NCBI RefSeq assembly: GCF_024449095.1
Contig: NZ_CP024627.1
Coordinates: 372,001 to 436,000 of the forward strand
Direction: 5' to 3'
Source of the DNA: Vibrio coralliilyticus
Lineage (GTDB): Bacteria > Pseudomonadota > Gammaproteobacteria > Enterobacterales > Vibrionaceae
Length of the DNA stretch: 64,000 nt
Positions 8,742-17,517 of this stretch are shown here, in pieces. The notes under the pieces were generated by a model that saw only the letters and a program-made list of their open reading frames with translations, had not been told where the DNA came from and ran no database searches. A program made the translations under genes and the position numbers. Position 1 is the first letter of the stretch. Every line of letters begins with the position of its first letter.

Positions 8742-9587
8742 ATGTATTTGGAGCATTTTGGATTAACTCAGTTTCCATTTCACTTAACCCCGAACACTGA
8801 ATTGTTCTTAGGGTTGGAGCCTCATTATGAGGCGATTCAGACGGTTCAATCCGCGATAGAAATGGGAGAAGGTCTGATCAAGATCACCGGAGAAGTCGGA
8901 ACTGGAAAAACCATGGTGTGCCGGATCTTGGTGAACCAACTGAGTCAGGCCGTTCAGCTTGTTTATCTACCTAACCCTGCTCTGAGCGGTGATGAACTTA
9001 GGCGAGCCATTGCGACTGAACTCGAAGTTAGCATCACTGCAGACACCACGCTGGTCGAGGATATTCAAGCTAAACTTATAGAGTTTGCGCGAAATGGCTC
9101 TCAGGTGGTGGTATTTGTGGATGAAGCGCAAGCCTTAAGCGATGAAGCGCTGGAAGTATTACGTTTATTTGGCAACTTAGAGACGGAATACCATAAGCTG
9201 ATACAAATTGTCTTGCTGGGTCAGCCTGAGTTGGATGAGCGATTAGAGCAGCACCACCTGCGCCAACTTAGGCAGCGTATTACTTTTAGTGCACGGCTAA
9301 GAACGCTGACGGTTTCTGAAGTGGTGGCGTACATCGACAACCGATTAGAAAAGTCCGGTGGGGAAGTAGATATCTTCACGGTTAATCAGAAAAAAGCCAT
9401 TTGGAAAGCGAGCCGAGGTATTCCGAGGTTGATCAATCAAATCTGCCATAAGTGTTTGGTTCTGGCGTGTAGTCAAGATGAACTGACTGTCAGCAACCAA
9501 CAGTTGTTTAATGCTATCCATGATACGTATGACAGCTGCAAACCAAAATTTAGAATCCCGTTAATTTGGGGCTGGAGTTTATCATGA
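8742..9587 (+). CDS. mshM: MSHA biogenesis ATPase MshM (ExeA-like AAA)
   Basis: A 281-residue AAA-type ATPase of the ExeA/GspA family. Walker A is GEVGTGKT (residues 50-57) and Walker B is VVVFVDEAQ (about 122-130). ExeA-type proteins help the secretin assemble through the peptidoglycan. MshM has only the cytoplasmic ATPase part, with no membrane helix or peptidoglycan-binding domain, so it presumably works with MshN. Its stop overlaps the mshN start (ATGA). Confidence 0.9.
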   Translation: MYLEHFGLTQFPFHLTPNTELFLGLEPHYEAIQTVQSAIEMGEGLIKITGEVGTGKTMVCRILVNQLSQAVQLVYLPNPALSGDELRRAIATELEVSITADTTLVEDIQAKLIEFARNGSQVVVFVDEAQALSDEALEVLRLFGNLETEYHKLIQIVLLGQPELDERLEQHHLRQLRQRITFSARLRTLTVSEVVAYIDNRLEKSGGEVDIFTVNQKKAIWKASRGIPRLINQICHKCLVLACSQDELTVSNQQLFNAIHDTYDSCKPKFRIPLIWGWSLS

Positions 9588-10621
9588 GTGCGATTAACAA
9601 TGCGCTTTCTGAACTAGCCGATAATCAGTCAACTAAGCAAGAGCAAGTGGTTAAAGCGAACGTAAAACCTGTGAAACAACTTAAGGTTTTGCCTTGGGTG
9701 GTAGGCAGCTTTGGCTTAAGTTTAGCGGTCGGGGGATGGGCTATTTCAAGTCAGACTCCAGTTATTGATCCGCAACCTTTGCCCACCGTCGGAGTTGAGA
9801 AAGCGAATGAACCTATTTCCTCACCGACATCGAAATCATCGGTAAGTAGCGACACTATTTATCTTTCACAGCCTCGTCTGGTCAGTAAATTGAATCCTCT
9901 CCCCAATGAAGTAGAGGCAGCAAAAGCAAGCGTTGAGCCTGAACCGGCAACAATAAAAGAGGCTAGCATTGCTGCTCCTTCAGTGAAAGTGGCTCAGGGG
10001 CAAGTTGTCATTCAACAAGTGGAGTTGTCTCCTGCTCAGTTAGCAAAGAAAGCGCAAAGTCGAGCGAAAAAAGCACTGGATAACAATAACCTGACTGAAG
10101 CACTTAAGCATTACCAAGAAGCGCTGCGTTATGCGCCTGATAACGTTAAATATCGTAAAAAGCTATCTGCACTTTATTACGGTAAAGGAGAGGTCCGTAA
10201 GGCGGTCGATATTTTACGTAAAGGCATTCAAATTGATAAAGAAGAGAGTGCTCTGCGGATGTCGTTAGCTAAATTGCTCATCAAAGAGCAGCAAAATGAA
10301 GCGGCTTTAACGGCTTTGGTGCATGTGCCTCAAAAGGCACCGGTAGAGTATTTATCTCTTCGAGCAGCGTTAGCTCAGAAATCGAAGCAAGATGACATTG
10401 CACTCAGTAGCTATCAGAGTTTAGTGACGCTGGAACCTGATAGTGGGCGATGGTGGCTTGGCTTAGGTATTCAACAAGAACGGGCTTTGAACTTAGCCAA
10501 AGCCGAAGAAGCCTACCAGCAAGCTTTAACTAAGCTGGGGTTATCCAGTCAGTCGCAGCAGTTTATTCGTGACCGTTTATCCCTTATCAGCCGTTTAAAG
10601 GAGCAGCCAGATGCAAATTAA
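9584..10621 (+). CDS. mshN: MSHA biogenesis protein MshN (TPR protein)
   Basis: This 345-residue bitopic membrane protein starts MSAINNALSELADN, has one membrane helix (about residues 32-50), a Pro/Ser/Ala-rich periplasmic linker and TPR repeats over roughly the last 190 residues (ALKHYQEALRYAPDN, AEEAYQQAL and others). The ATG at 9584 is chosen over an upstream in-frame ATG because GGAG lies 6 bp before it and the start overlaps the mshM stop. It is likely a periplasmic scaffold acting with MshM and MshL. Its end overlaps the mshE start by 11 bases. Confidence 0.88.
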   Translation: MSAINNALSELADNQSTKQEQVVKANVKPVKQLKVLPWVVGSFGLSLAVGGWAISSQTPVIDPQPLPTVGVEKANEPISSPTSKSSVSSDTIYLSQPRLVSKLNPLPNEVEAAKASVEPEPATIKEASIAAPSVKVAQGQVVIQQVELSPAQLAKKAQSRAKKALDNNNLTEALKHYQEALRYAPDNVKYRKKLSALYYGKGEVRKAVDILRKGIQIDKEESALRMSLAKLLIKEQQNEAALTALVHVPQKAPVEYLSLRAALAQKSKQDDIALSSYQSLVTLEPDSGRWWLGLGIQQERALNLAKAEEAYQQALTKLGLSSQSQQFIRDRLSLISRLKEQPDAN

Positions 10622-12335
10622 ACTTAGGAAGCGTCTTGGTGATTTGCTCGTCGAAGAAGGGATTATTACTGAGTCTCAAGTCGAAGAGGCGCTAGCGGCA
10701 CAGAAAAGCACAGGCAGAAAACTGGGAGCAACTCTGATTGAGCTTGGTTTCTTAACGGAACATCAAATGCTGACCTTCCTTTCTCAGCAGCTTGACGTCC
10801 CTCTCATTGACCTGAGCCGTGCAAATGTTGATGCCGACGCGGTACAGCTACTGCCCGAAGTACATGCCCGCCGTTTGAGGACTTTGGTTATTGGGCGTCA
10901 AGGGGATACGCTAAGAGTCGCTATGAGTGATCCGGCGGATCTTTTTGCCCAAGAAGCGTTACTGGGTCAGTTACCTAACTACAGTATCGAATTTGTTATT
11001 GCGCCAGAAAAACAACTGGTGGATGGCTTTGACCGTTATTACCGACGAACCAAAGAAATTGCTTCTTTTGCTGAGCAACTTCAGGCTGAGCATCAGGTCA
11101 ATGAAGCGTTTGATTTCAGTATCGAGGATGAAGACAGTGACGAAGTTACAGTTGTAAAACTGATTAACTCGTTATTTGAAGATGCCATTCAAGTTGGAGC
11201 TTCAGATATTCATATTGAGCCTGATGCCAATGTGCTGCGTTTGCGTCAGCGTATTGATGGTGTGTTACACGAGACCTTACTGAATGAAGTTAATGTTGCT
11301 CCGGCTTTGGTACTGCGCCTCAAGCTAATGGCTAACTTGGACATCTCCGAAAAACGCTTACCACAAGATGGACGCTTCAATATACGTGCTAAAGGTCAGT
11401 CGGTCGATATTCGTATGTCAACCATGCCTGTCCAGCATGGTGAATCAGTGGTGATGCGTCTTCTCAACCAGTCTACAGGGGTGAGAAAGCTTGAAAAGTC
11501 AGGTATTCCGGACCATTTATTGGTTCGTCTAAGACGGCAGCTTCGCCGCCCGCACGGCATGATATTGGTGACGGGGCCAACAGGCTCAGGTAAAACCACC
11601 ACGTTATATGGTGCCTTGAGTGAACTGAACGAACCTGGTAAGAAAATTATTACCGCAGAAGACCCGGTAGAATACCGCTTACCGCGTGTTAACCAAGTGC
11701 AGGTGAACCCTAAAATTGACCTCGATTTCTCCACCATCCTGAGAACCTTCCTTCGTCAGGATCCAGATATCATTCTAGTTGGGGAGATGCGTGATCAAGA
11801 AACGGTTGAAATTGGCTTACGTGCGGCGCTGACGGGCCACTTGGTATTGAGTACTTTGCATACTAATGATGCGGTGGATAGTGCGCTTCGGATGATGGAT
11901 ATGGGAGCACCGGGTTACTTGGTAGCCAGTGCCGTTCGAGCAGTGGTTGCCCAGCGTCTGGTTCGTAAGGTTTGCCCTGACTGTAAAACGGATGATGATG
12001 TGGAAGACGCACGTAGACAGTGGCTAGCGCAACGTTTCCCAAACCAAGAGCAAGCGACTTTTGTTAAAGGGCGTGGATGCCAAAACTGTAACCTGACTGG
12101 TTATCAGGGTCGTATCGGTGTCTTTGAAATGCTTGAACTTGAACAGGAGATGATGGATAAGCTACGAGCTAATGATGCTGTGGGTTTCTCCATTGTTGCT
12201 CGTCAATCGGCAAGCTATAAACCTCTGCTTGCCTCTGCTATGGAGCTTGCTTTACAGGGGATCGTTAGCTTAGACGAAGTGATGAATCTTGGAGAAGGCG
12301 ATGCTTCTGGCTCTGTTGAAGCTATCTACTTATAG
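10611..12335 (+). CDS. mshE: MSHA pilus extension ATPase MshE
   Basis: The 574-residue secretion ATPase powers MSHA polymerization. The N-terminus contains the MshEN c-di-GMP-binding motifs (RLGDLLVEEGIITESQVEEAL, then a second RKLGATLIELGFLTEHQMLTFL copy), so pilus extension should respond directly to c-di-GMP, as shown for V. cholerae MshE. The C-terminal motor has Walker A GPTGSGKT (residues 322-329), an HTND box in LSTLHTNDAVDSALR and a zinc-binding tetracysteine (CPDC, then CQNC). It is the extension partner of the retraction motor PilT encoded at 48.5 kb in this window. Confidence 0.96.
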   Translation: MQIKLRKRLGDLLVEEGIITESQVEEALAAQKSTGRKLGATLIELGFLTEHQMLTFLSQQLDVPLIDLSRANVDADAVQLLPEVHARRLRTLVIGRQGDTLRVAMSDPADLFAQEALLGQLPNYSIEFVIAPEKQLVDGFDRYYRRTKEIASFAEQLQAEHQVNEAFDFSIEDEDSDEVTVVKLINSLFEDAIQVGASDIHIEPDANVLRLRQRIDGVLHETLLNEVNVAPALVLRLKLMANLDISEKRLPQDGRFNIRAKGQSVDIRMSTMPVQHGESVVMRLLNQSTGVRKLEKSGIPDHLLVRLRRQLRRPHGMILVTGPTGSGKTTTLYGALSELNEPGKKIITAEDPVEYRLPRVNQVQVNPKIDLDFSTILRTFLRQDPDIILVGEMRDQETVEIGLRAALTGHLVLSTLHTNDAVDSALRMMDMGAPGYLVASAVRAVVAQRLVRKVCPDCKTDDDVEDARRQWLAQRFPNQEQATFVKGRGCQNCNLTGYQGRIGVFEMLELEQEMMDKLRANDAVGFSIVARQSASYKPLLASAMELALQGIVSLDEVMNLGEGDASGSVEAIYL

Positions 12336-12340
12336 GGAGA

Positions 12341-13564
12341 ATGATGCCAGTATTTAGCTATCAGGGACGTAATCTAGATGGTTCAGCTGCGGCTGGGCAG
12401 GTTGAAGCGCCCAATGAAGAGGCGGCGGCTGAATCGCTTATCAATAAAGGTGTCATTCCTACCGCTATTACACAGGGTTCAGGCGGCAGCTCTTTTGATA
12501 TTGATCTCCGGTCGATATTTAAACCTTCGATCCCTTTGGAAGTGCTGGTGATTTTCTGTCGTCAGTTATACAGCTTGACCAAAGCCGGTGTTCCTTTGCT
12601 GCGTTCAATGAAGGGCTTGACGCAAAATAGCGCTAATAAGCAGTTAAAAGAGGCACTAGAAGAAGTAACGCAAGAGCTGACTAATGGACGAAGCTTGTCG
12701 GCATCAATGCAGATGCATTCTAAGGTCTTTAGCCCTTTATTTGTTTCTATGATCAATGTGGGGGAAAACACTGGTCGATTGGATCAGGCTTTGATGCAAC
12801 TGGCTAACTACTATGAGCAGGAAGTGGAGACGCGAAAGCGGATTAAAACGGCAATGCGATACCCCACTTTTGTGATCAGTTTCATTGTCGTGGCGTTGTT
12901 TATCCTTAATGTAAAGGTTATCCCACAGTTCGCTAGCATGTTTTCTCGTTTTGGCGTCGATTTACCCTTACCTACTCGAATTATCATTGCGACATCCGAT
13001 TTCTTTGTGAATTATTGGGCATTTATGTTGGCTGGGATCGTGAGTCTGATCTTTGCATTCAAAGCTTGGCTCAAGACAGCCAAAGGCCAAGAACGTTGGG
13101 ACAAGTTTCGCCTGCGTATGCCGATCATTGGTGATCTGGTAAATCGTGCCCAACTGGCGCGCTTTTCCCGTACGTTTGCTCTGATGTTGAAGGCAGGTGT
13201 TCCACTTAACCAGTCACTCGCTCTGTCCGCAGAAGCGCTTGAAAATAGATATCTAGAAAATCGTCTGTTGGAGATGAAATCTTCGATTGAAGCAGGCGGA
13301 ACGATCTCATCGACAGCGAGCAATAGTCAGGTATTTACCCCTTTGGTTCTGCAGATGTTGTCGGTGGGAGAGGAAACCGGTCGGATTGACGAGCTTTTGC
13401 TTGAAGCCGCTGATTTTTATGATCGTGAAGTCGATTATGATTTGAAAACACTGACGGCACGAATTGAGCCTATATTATTAGTAGTGGTTGCGGGCATGGT
13501 ATTAATACTTGCATTGGGTATATTCCTACCAATGTGGGGCATGTTAGACGCAATTCAAGGTTAA
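12341..13564 (+). CDS. mshG: MSHA inner-membrane platform protein MshG (GspF/PilC-like)
   Basis: This 407-residue polytopic protein has two copies of the GspF domain: around residues 65-190 (VFCRQLYSLTKAGVPLLRSM) and 275-395 (RFSRTFALMLKAGVPLNQSL). Three membrane segments include YPTFVISFIVVALFIL and the C-terminal LLVVVAGMVLILALGIFLPMW. It is the platform turned by MshE to add pilins. A GGGAGA Shine-Dalgarno precedes two adjacent ATGs (12341, 12344). Confidence 0.95.
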   Translation: MMPVFSYQGRNLDGSAAAGQVEAPNEEAAAESLINKGVIPTAITQGSGGSSFDIDLRSIFKPSIPLEVLVIFCRQLYSLTKAGVPLLRSMKGLTQNSANKQLKEALEEVTQELTNGRSLSASMQMHSKVFSPLFVSMINVGENTGRLDQALMQLANYYEQEVETRKRIKTAMRYPTFVISFIVVALFILNVKVIPQFASMFSRFGVDLPLPTRIIIATSDFFVNYWAFMLAGIVSLIFAFKAWLKTAKGQERWDKFRLRMPIIGDLVNRAQLARFSRTFALMLKAGVPLNQSLALSAEALENRYLENRLLEMKSSIEAGGTISSTASNSQVFTPLVLQMLSVGEETGRIDELLLEAADFYDREVDYDLKTLTARIEPILLVVVAGMVLILALGIFLPMWGMLDAIQG

Positions 13565-13565
13565 T

Positions 13566-14027
13566 ATGTCGAGTAATATTGAACGCTCTAGATTCGTTGT
13601 TTGGTTGTTGGTAATCATTATTCTAATACTGAGCTTTGTTCTGATAATCGAGAAATTAGAAGAAGATGTTGATGATGCTGCATTTTTACTGGCGAGTAAA
13701 AGAATGATAGAAAGAGCGAGCTTCTATAAGCAGCAATGGATGTTGAATGGCCAACGAGAGCACTTAGTTGTAGATACTGAAAACCTTTTGTTTTCAAAGC
13801 ATGGTTGGGTTATCCCAAACCGTGAACAGAGTAGAACAGCATGTGAGAGTTGGTTTTCGTTATTATATCCAGAACAAAGAGTGTTAGGGGTAGCACCGTC
13901 TAAAGTTGTGGAGCGTTCTGAATTAAATAATTATCGATGTGAGTATATTTTTAATTATGGAAAGTCGATTCATATACAGCTCGTGGATAATAATTTTACC
14001 GTGAGTGTCGGCTTCTCGGCCAAGTGA
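13566..14027 (+). CDS. mshF: MSHA biogenesis protein MshF
   Basis: A 153-residue protein with one N-terminal membrane helix (about residues 10-30, VVWLLVIIILILSFVLIIE) and a soluble remainder with conserved Cys and Trp residues (RTACESWFSLLYPEQRVLG). Its biochemical role is unknown. It is the last gene of the assembly half of the msh locus, one base after mshG and before the 77-bp gap that precedes the pilin genes. The name is by position. Confidence 0.8.
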   Translation: MSSNIERSRFVVWLLVIIILILSFVLIIEKLEEDVDDAAFLLASKRMIERASFYKQQWMLNGQREHLVVDTENLLFSKHGWVIPNREQSRTACESWFSLLYPEQRVLGVAPSKVVERSELNNYRCEYIFNYGKSIHIQLVDNNFTVSVGFSAK

Positions 14028-14064
14028 TTATATTGACGTATTTGCGATAGCTATATTGCGGATA

Positions 14065-14080
14065 TTTCGTATAATATGTT
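14065..14080 (+). promoter_or_regulatory. Probable promoter of the pilin gene block (mshBA)
   Basis: A perfect TATAAT (14070-14075) sits 29 bp before the mshB ATG in the AT-rich gap after mshF. No convincing -35 box lies at 16-18 bp, so it may need an activator. A separate promoter for the pilin genes is known for the V. cholerae msh locus. Confidence 0.4.
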
Positions 14081-14104
14081 GTAGTAAATAGCGAGTTTAT
14101 CATT

Positions 14105-14680
14105 ATGCATAATAAGCAGTTCGGTTTTTCGTTAGTTGAGCTTGTTGTTGTCATTGTTGTGGTTGGTCTATTAGCGGTTGCTGCTTTGCCGCGCTTTTTA
14201 GATGTTACTGATGAAGCGAAAAAGGCTAGCGTGGAAGGTGTGGCTGGTGGCTTTGCTACTGGCGTGTTATCCGCTCGTGCGCAATGGGAAGCAGAGGCTC
14301 GTCCTTCGGTGACAGTCAACACTGAAACGTATAATCGAGTTGACTATGACGGTGTGGATTTTTGGCTGACTCGCGCCCAAAACGGCAGTAATGCGGATAC
14401 TGGCTTTCGAGACGGATATCCCTATGGTTTAAACACCGATAATGTGAGTTTTCCAACCAGCTTAACTGACCAGATGTGTATTGACTTGATGAATAACTTA
14501 TTACAAAACCCACCAAGTGTTGATACAGTATCGAATGCAAACACGAATGGAAATATAAAATATTCAGCACAGGCTGATGACTCAAATGACACTTGTACCT
14601 ATATTCAACAAGAAGGTGGTACGGATCATCAGTTTGTTTATGAGATTAAAACAGGTCGTGTGACCGTAACCTTGCAGTAG
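14105..14680 (+). CDS. mshB: MSHA minor pilin MshB
   Basis: A 191-residue type IV prepilin. The N-terminus MHNKQFG/FSLVELVVVI has a prepilin peptidase site after Gly7 and Glu at mature position 5. The long hydrophobic helix is interrupted by the usual Pro (ALPRFLD). The head domain ends with a likely disulfide pair (C in DQMCIDL and DTCTYI). It sits immediately before the major pilin gene and is assumed to be an initiating or minor subunit. Confidence 0.9.
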   Translation: MHNKQFGFSLVELVVVIVVVGLLAVAALPRFLDVTDEAKKASVEGVAGGFATGVLSARAQWEAEARPSVTVNTETYNRVDYDGVDFWLTRAQNGSNADTGFRDGYPYGLNTDNVSFPTSLTDQMCIDLMNNLLQNPPSVDTVSNANTNGNIKYSAQADDSNDTCTYIQQEGGTDHQFVYEIKTGRVTVTLQ

Positions 14681-14714
14681 TACTGCGGACATTTAACACA
14701 GAGAGATTGAGACT

Positions 14715-15152
14715 ATGAAAAAACAAGGCGGTTTCACCCTAATCGAATTGGTCGTGGTGATTGTTATTCTAGGTATTCTTGCAGTGACTGCAGCACCTCG
14801 TTTTCTTAACTTGCAAGAGGATGCTCGAGAAGCTTCCCTGCAAGGACTAAAAGGTGCAGTTGATGGTGCTGCTGGTATTGTTTATGGTAAAGCAGCCATT
14901 AATGGCATTGAGGCTCAAGCATCAGGTTCTGTAGATAGTATCAACGTTGTTTATGGTTACCCTGCTGCAACATCGGCAGGTATCGGTGCTGCTGTTACGG
15001 GCTTGTCGACTGACTGGGCAGTTGCGACTAGCTCTGGTTCTTCGATTACGTATGGTTTTGAATCGAATACTTCGGCGACCTGTGCAGTAACCTATACTCA
15101 GGCAACGAGTTCTGCTGCTGCCACTACTACGGTGTCTTCTGGAGGCTGTTAA
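14715..15152 (+). CDS. mshA: MSHA major pilin MshA
   Basis: This 145-residue type IVa prepilin is the main pilus subunit, used for surface attachment and by some phages as a receptor. Cleavage is predicted after Gly6 ([17 protein letters not shown]), with Glu5 of the mature protein and [27 protein letters not shown] typical of MshA. The C-terminal half is Ser/Thr/Ala-rich with a Cys pair (TCAVTY and the terminal GGC) forming the D-loop. A terminator directly downstream allows higher expression than the genes that follow. Confidence 0.96.
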   Translation: MKKQGGFTLIELVVVIVILGILAVTAAPRFLNLQEDAREASLQGLKGAVDGAAGIVYGKAAINGIEAQASGSVDSINVVYGYPAATSAGIGAAVTGLSTDWAVATSSGSSITYGFESNTSATCAVTYTQATSSAAATTTVSSGGC

Positions 15153-15158
15153 ACTCTG

Positions 15159-15184
15159 AAGGCCAGCAATGCTGGCCTTTTCTT
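15159..15184 (+). terminator. Terminator after mshA
   Basis: AAGGCCAGC (15159-15167), loop AAT, GCTGGCCTTTTCTT: a compact GC stem with a short T tract, 7 bp after the mshA stop. It separates mshBA from mshC and beyond, allowing partial read-through. A TATAAT at 15265-15270 may give mshC its own promoter, but no -35 box is evident. Confidence 0.85.
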
Positions 15185-15302
15185 TAAGCCACTCTACTTC
15201 TATTCCATTTCTAAATACCTTCTCAAAACTCACACAAATTCCCTCATCAATAGCCTTTCTAATTTATAATCAAATAAGAAAAATTAACTACTTAGGTATG
15301 CT

Positions 15303-15800
15303 ATGAAAGTTAAGCGTGATCGAGGATTTACACTCATTGAACTGATCATGGTTATTGTTCTGCTGGCGGTTGTCTCTGTTTATGCGGCCAGCCGATATTT
15401 CGGCAAAAGTAGCTTCGATGCCCAATTAATGGAAGAGGCAGTATTATCTTCGTTGCGTTTAACTCAGCTAAGAGCAATGAATCGTAGTAATTTGTGTGGT
15501 AGATGGATTCTGAGTGGAAACCAAGCCATTGATATGGCAGCTTCAATAACTTCTGGAGCCTGTAATACTGTTTTCCCAGGTGACACCAGTGACAGCAGCT
15601 TTGTCGATGCTGAGGTCGAGGATGTGTCCATAACACTCAATTCTAGCTCCCAAGGGTTTATTGACTTTGATAGCTTAGGGCGACCTTCGCAATGCTCTGC
15701 GGCTTCTTGCACAATAGCAATTCAAGGTCAGTCGGGAACCAGCCGATTTATTTGTATCAATTCAGAAGGTGGTATTTTTGCAAATCCGACAAGTTGCTAA
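15303..15800 (+). CDS. mshC: MSHA minor pilin MshC
   Basis: A 165-residue pseudopilin-type minor pilin with prepilin site MKVKRDRG/FTLIELIMVIV and mature Glu5. The head domain holds several cysteines (CGRWIL, ACNTVF, QCSAASCT, FICIN, TSC). It is 150 bp downstream of mshA, after the terminator. The 3' end overlaps the mshD start region. Likely part of a pilus-tip minor pilin complex with MshD, O and P. Confidence 0.88.
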   Translation: MKVKRDRGFTLIELIMVIVLLAVVSVYAASRYFGKSSFDAQLMEEAVLSSLRLTQLRAMNRSNLCGRWILSGNQAIDMAASITSGACNTVFPGDTSDSSFVDAEVEDVSITLNSSSQGFIDFDSLGRPSQCSAASCTIAIQGQSGTSRFICINSEGGIFANPTSC

Positions 15801-16344
15801 AAAAAAGGGTTTTTCACTGTTAGAAATGGTGGTGGTGATCGTGATTATTGGCATCGCAATCGGTGGTGTCTCGATAGCCCTTTTTCCTAAAGGTAAGCAA
15901 AGTGCCGACCAAGTTGCGTCAGTCAAAGCTGCTGAGCTTGGGCGTGCAGTATTGGACGAAGTATTAGGGCGCCATTTTGATCAGAATTCTGGGCCGAATG
16001 GAGGAGTACCTGAATGCGTCATCGTTGCTCAGGTTGATCGAGTGTTATGTACTTCGGCGGCCAACCTTGGATCGGATTCCGGAGAGTCGGATAAAACGCT
16101 CTACAATGATGTCGATGACTTTGATGGGCTGAATGGAGCGGCTCAAGATGTGTTGGGTAATAGCATCGATGATGGCTACCAAGGCTATAATATTGCGATT
16201 ACGGTTTTTTATGAGCAGGAAGTCGGCGGAACAATGCAAGGCGTAGAATCGACCGCAATGACAAACTACAAGAGAATCAACGTCACTATTACCGATCGGC
16301 AGGGGAATTCCTACCCCTTCGCGGCGACAAAAGGGAATTTTTGA
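15778..16344 (+). CDS. mshD: MSHA minor pilin MshD, non-ATG start
   Basis: A type IV minor pilin of about 188 residues with the prepilin motif KKKG/FSLLEMVVVIVIIGIAIGG. No ATG is available. TTG at 15778 is preferred because AAGG at 15766-15769 lies 8 bp before it. GTG at 15769 is in frame but too close to that Shine-Dalgarno. The start lies inside the end of mshC (stop 15798-15800), so the two are translationally coupled. An A8 run (15799-15806) encodes the Lys stretch before the cleavage site and is a possible mutation hotspot. The stop overlaps the mshO start (TGATG). Confidence 0.85.
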   Translation: MQIRQVAKKKGFSLLEMVVVIVIIGIAIGGVSIALFPKGKQSADQVASVKAAELGRAVLDEVLGRHFDQNSGPNGGVPECVIVAQVDRVLCTSAANLGSDSGESDKTLYNDVDDFDGLNGAAQDVLGNSIDDGYQGYNIAITVFYEQEVGGTMQGVESTAMTNYKRINVTITDRQGNSYPFAATKGNF

Positions 16345-17117
16345 TGCGTGGTTTTACTCTGATTGAGATGGTGGTGTCTATTACTTTACTCGGTATAGTC
16401 GGCTTGTTTGTGGGTGAGGTGGTGCGTCAGTCATTAGTGCTTTATTCCGACTCTGCAAATAGAGAAGCGCTCATTCAACAAGGGCGGTTTGCCACGGAAA
16501 GATTACGTCGAGAAATTCGTGAAGCGATCCCTAACAGTGTCGTGGTTGAAAATAACTGCATTGAAATTCTGCCGATTACCAACAGTGCTATTTATATGGA
16601 TCTTCCTACCCCTTCCTCCGCCTCTGCGTCGATCAGAGTATTACCTGTGGTCAAAAGTATTACCGCGGGTGAGCGTGTTGTCGTTTACCCAACGGATGCC
16701 TCTGAGCTAAGAAAAACGATTGATGGCACCGGCCAAATTGCTGAAGTGAGAAGTGATGTTGATTTTACTGCCAGTGGCGCTACGTCTTCTATGGTAGATG
16801 TTGATCTGACAGTAAGCACAGGTTTTACGACCTTCAGCCCTGCTGAACGCCTGTATTTCTATCAAGAGCCAGTCGCATTTTGCTTGGTTGGCAATGAGCT
16901 AATGCGTTATTCGGGCTATGATCTAGGTAGGGCTTCTCTAACACCAGCGTTGTTGGGTAGTGGTGTTCGAGTTGCTGGAAATCTTAACCAAGTAAATTTT
17001 TTGGTCTCAGAACCTCAATTGCAACGAAATGGCTTGGTAAAAATGGAGTTAACATTCTCTGACAATGGAGAGCAGATAAGGTTTGATCATGATGCGCTTA
17101 TCTACAACACGCCGTAG
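16344..17117 (+). CDS. mshO: MSHA minor pilin-like protein MshO
   Basis: A 257-residue PilW/GspJ-like minor pilin with a very short leader (MRG/FTLIEMVVSITLLGIVG, mature Glu5) and a large head domain. The ATG at 16344 overlaps the mshD stop and has AAGGGA 7 bp upstream. It probably forms the tip complex with MshC, MshD and MshP. Its end overlaps mshP by 29 bases. Confidence 0.88.
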   Translation: MRGFTLIEMVVSITLLGIVGLFVGEVVRQSLVLYSDSANREALIQQGRFATERLRREIREAIPNSVVVENNCIEILPITNSAIYMDLPTPSSASASIRVLPVVKSITAGERVVVYPTDASELRKTIDGTGQIAEVRSDVDFTASGATSSMVDVDLTVSTGFTTFSPAERLYFYQEPVAFCLVGNELMRYSGYDLGRASLTPALLGSGVRVAGNLNQVNFLVSEPQLQRNGLVKMELTFSDNGEQIRFDHDALIYNTP

Positions 17118-17517
17118 ACAACAGGGCAGTGGATTGTTACTGGTTATCTTCATCATTGTGGTGGTGGTGGGGTTTATGGCCGCTATTGCCAATAGAAACC
17201 AAGAGCGTAGCAGTGATCAGCTTATTGCCGCAGTGATAGGCACAAGAGCGGAAATGGCGGCACGCTCAGCCGCTCAGATAGAAATCAGTCGCTTTTACCA
17301 ACCCGTAACGGATGGCAGTTGTCAGCTTGGGGTTCAACAAACAATTAATTTTAATGGCGGCGGACTATCTCAGTGCTCAGCAACGGTCACATGCTCGTCG
17401 TTAGGAAGATTGGATAATAATGTAGAAGTCTTTCAGCTGGTTTCTACCGGGCAGTGTCAGGTTGGGACTTGGCAGTTACAAAGAGTGATAGAAGTGGGAG
17501 TACGTAATGATGCCTAG
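17089..17517 (+). CDS. mshP: MSHA biogenesis protein MshP (GspK/PilX-like)
   Basis: A 142-residue minor pilin-like protein: MMRLSTTRRRQQG/SGLLLVIFIIVVVVGF. The residue at mature position 5 is Leu, not Glu, as in GspK/PilX-type tip pilins. Several cysteines (SCQLGVQQ, LSQCSATVTCSS, GQCQVG) suggest disulfides. Start chosen at ATG 17089 with AAGG 7 bp upstream (17092 is an adjacent alternative). It overlaps mshO and mshQ. Confidence 0.85.
   Translation: MMRLSTTRRRQQGSGLLLVIFIIVVVVGFMAAIANRNQERSSDQLIAAVIGTRAEMAARSAAQIEISRFYQPVTDGSCQLGVQQTINFNGGGLSQCSATVTCSSLGRLDNNVEVFQLVSTGQCQVGTWQLQRVIEVGVRNDA

Noticed and set aside
15795..15810. Possible programmed frameshift joining mshC and mshD at an A-run followed by GGG
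   Set aside because: The mshC stop codon (15798-15800) comes before the slippery run is read in that frame, and both products have complete pilin features with their own prepilin sites. Simple translational coupling explains the overlap.
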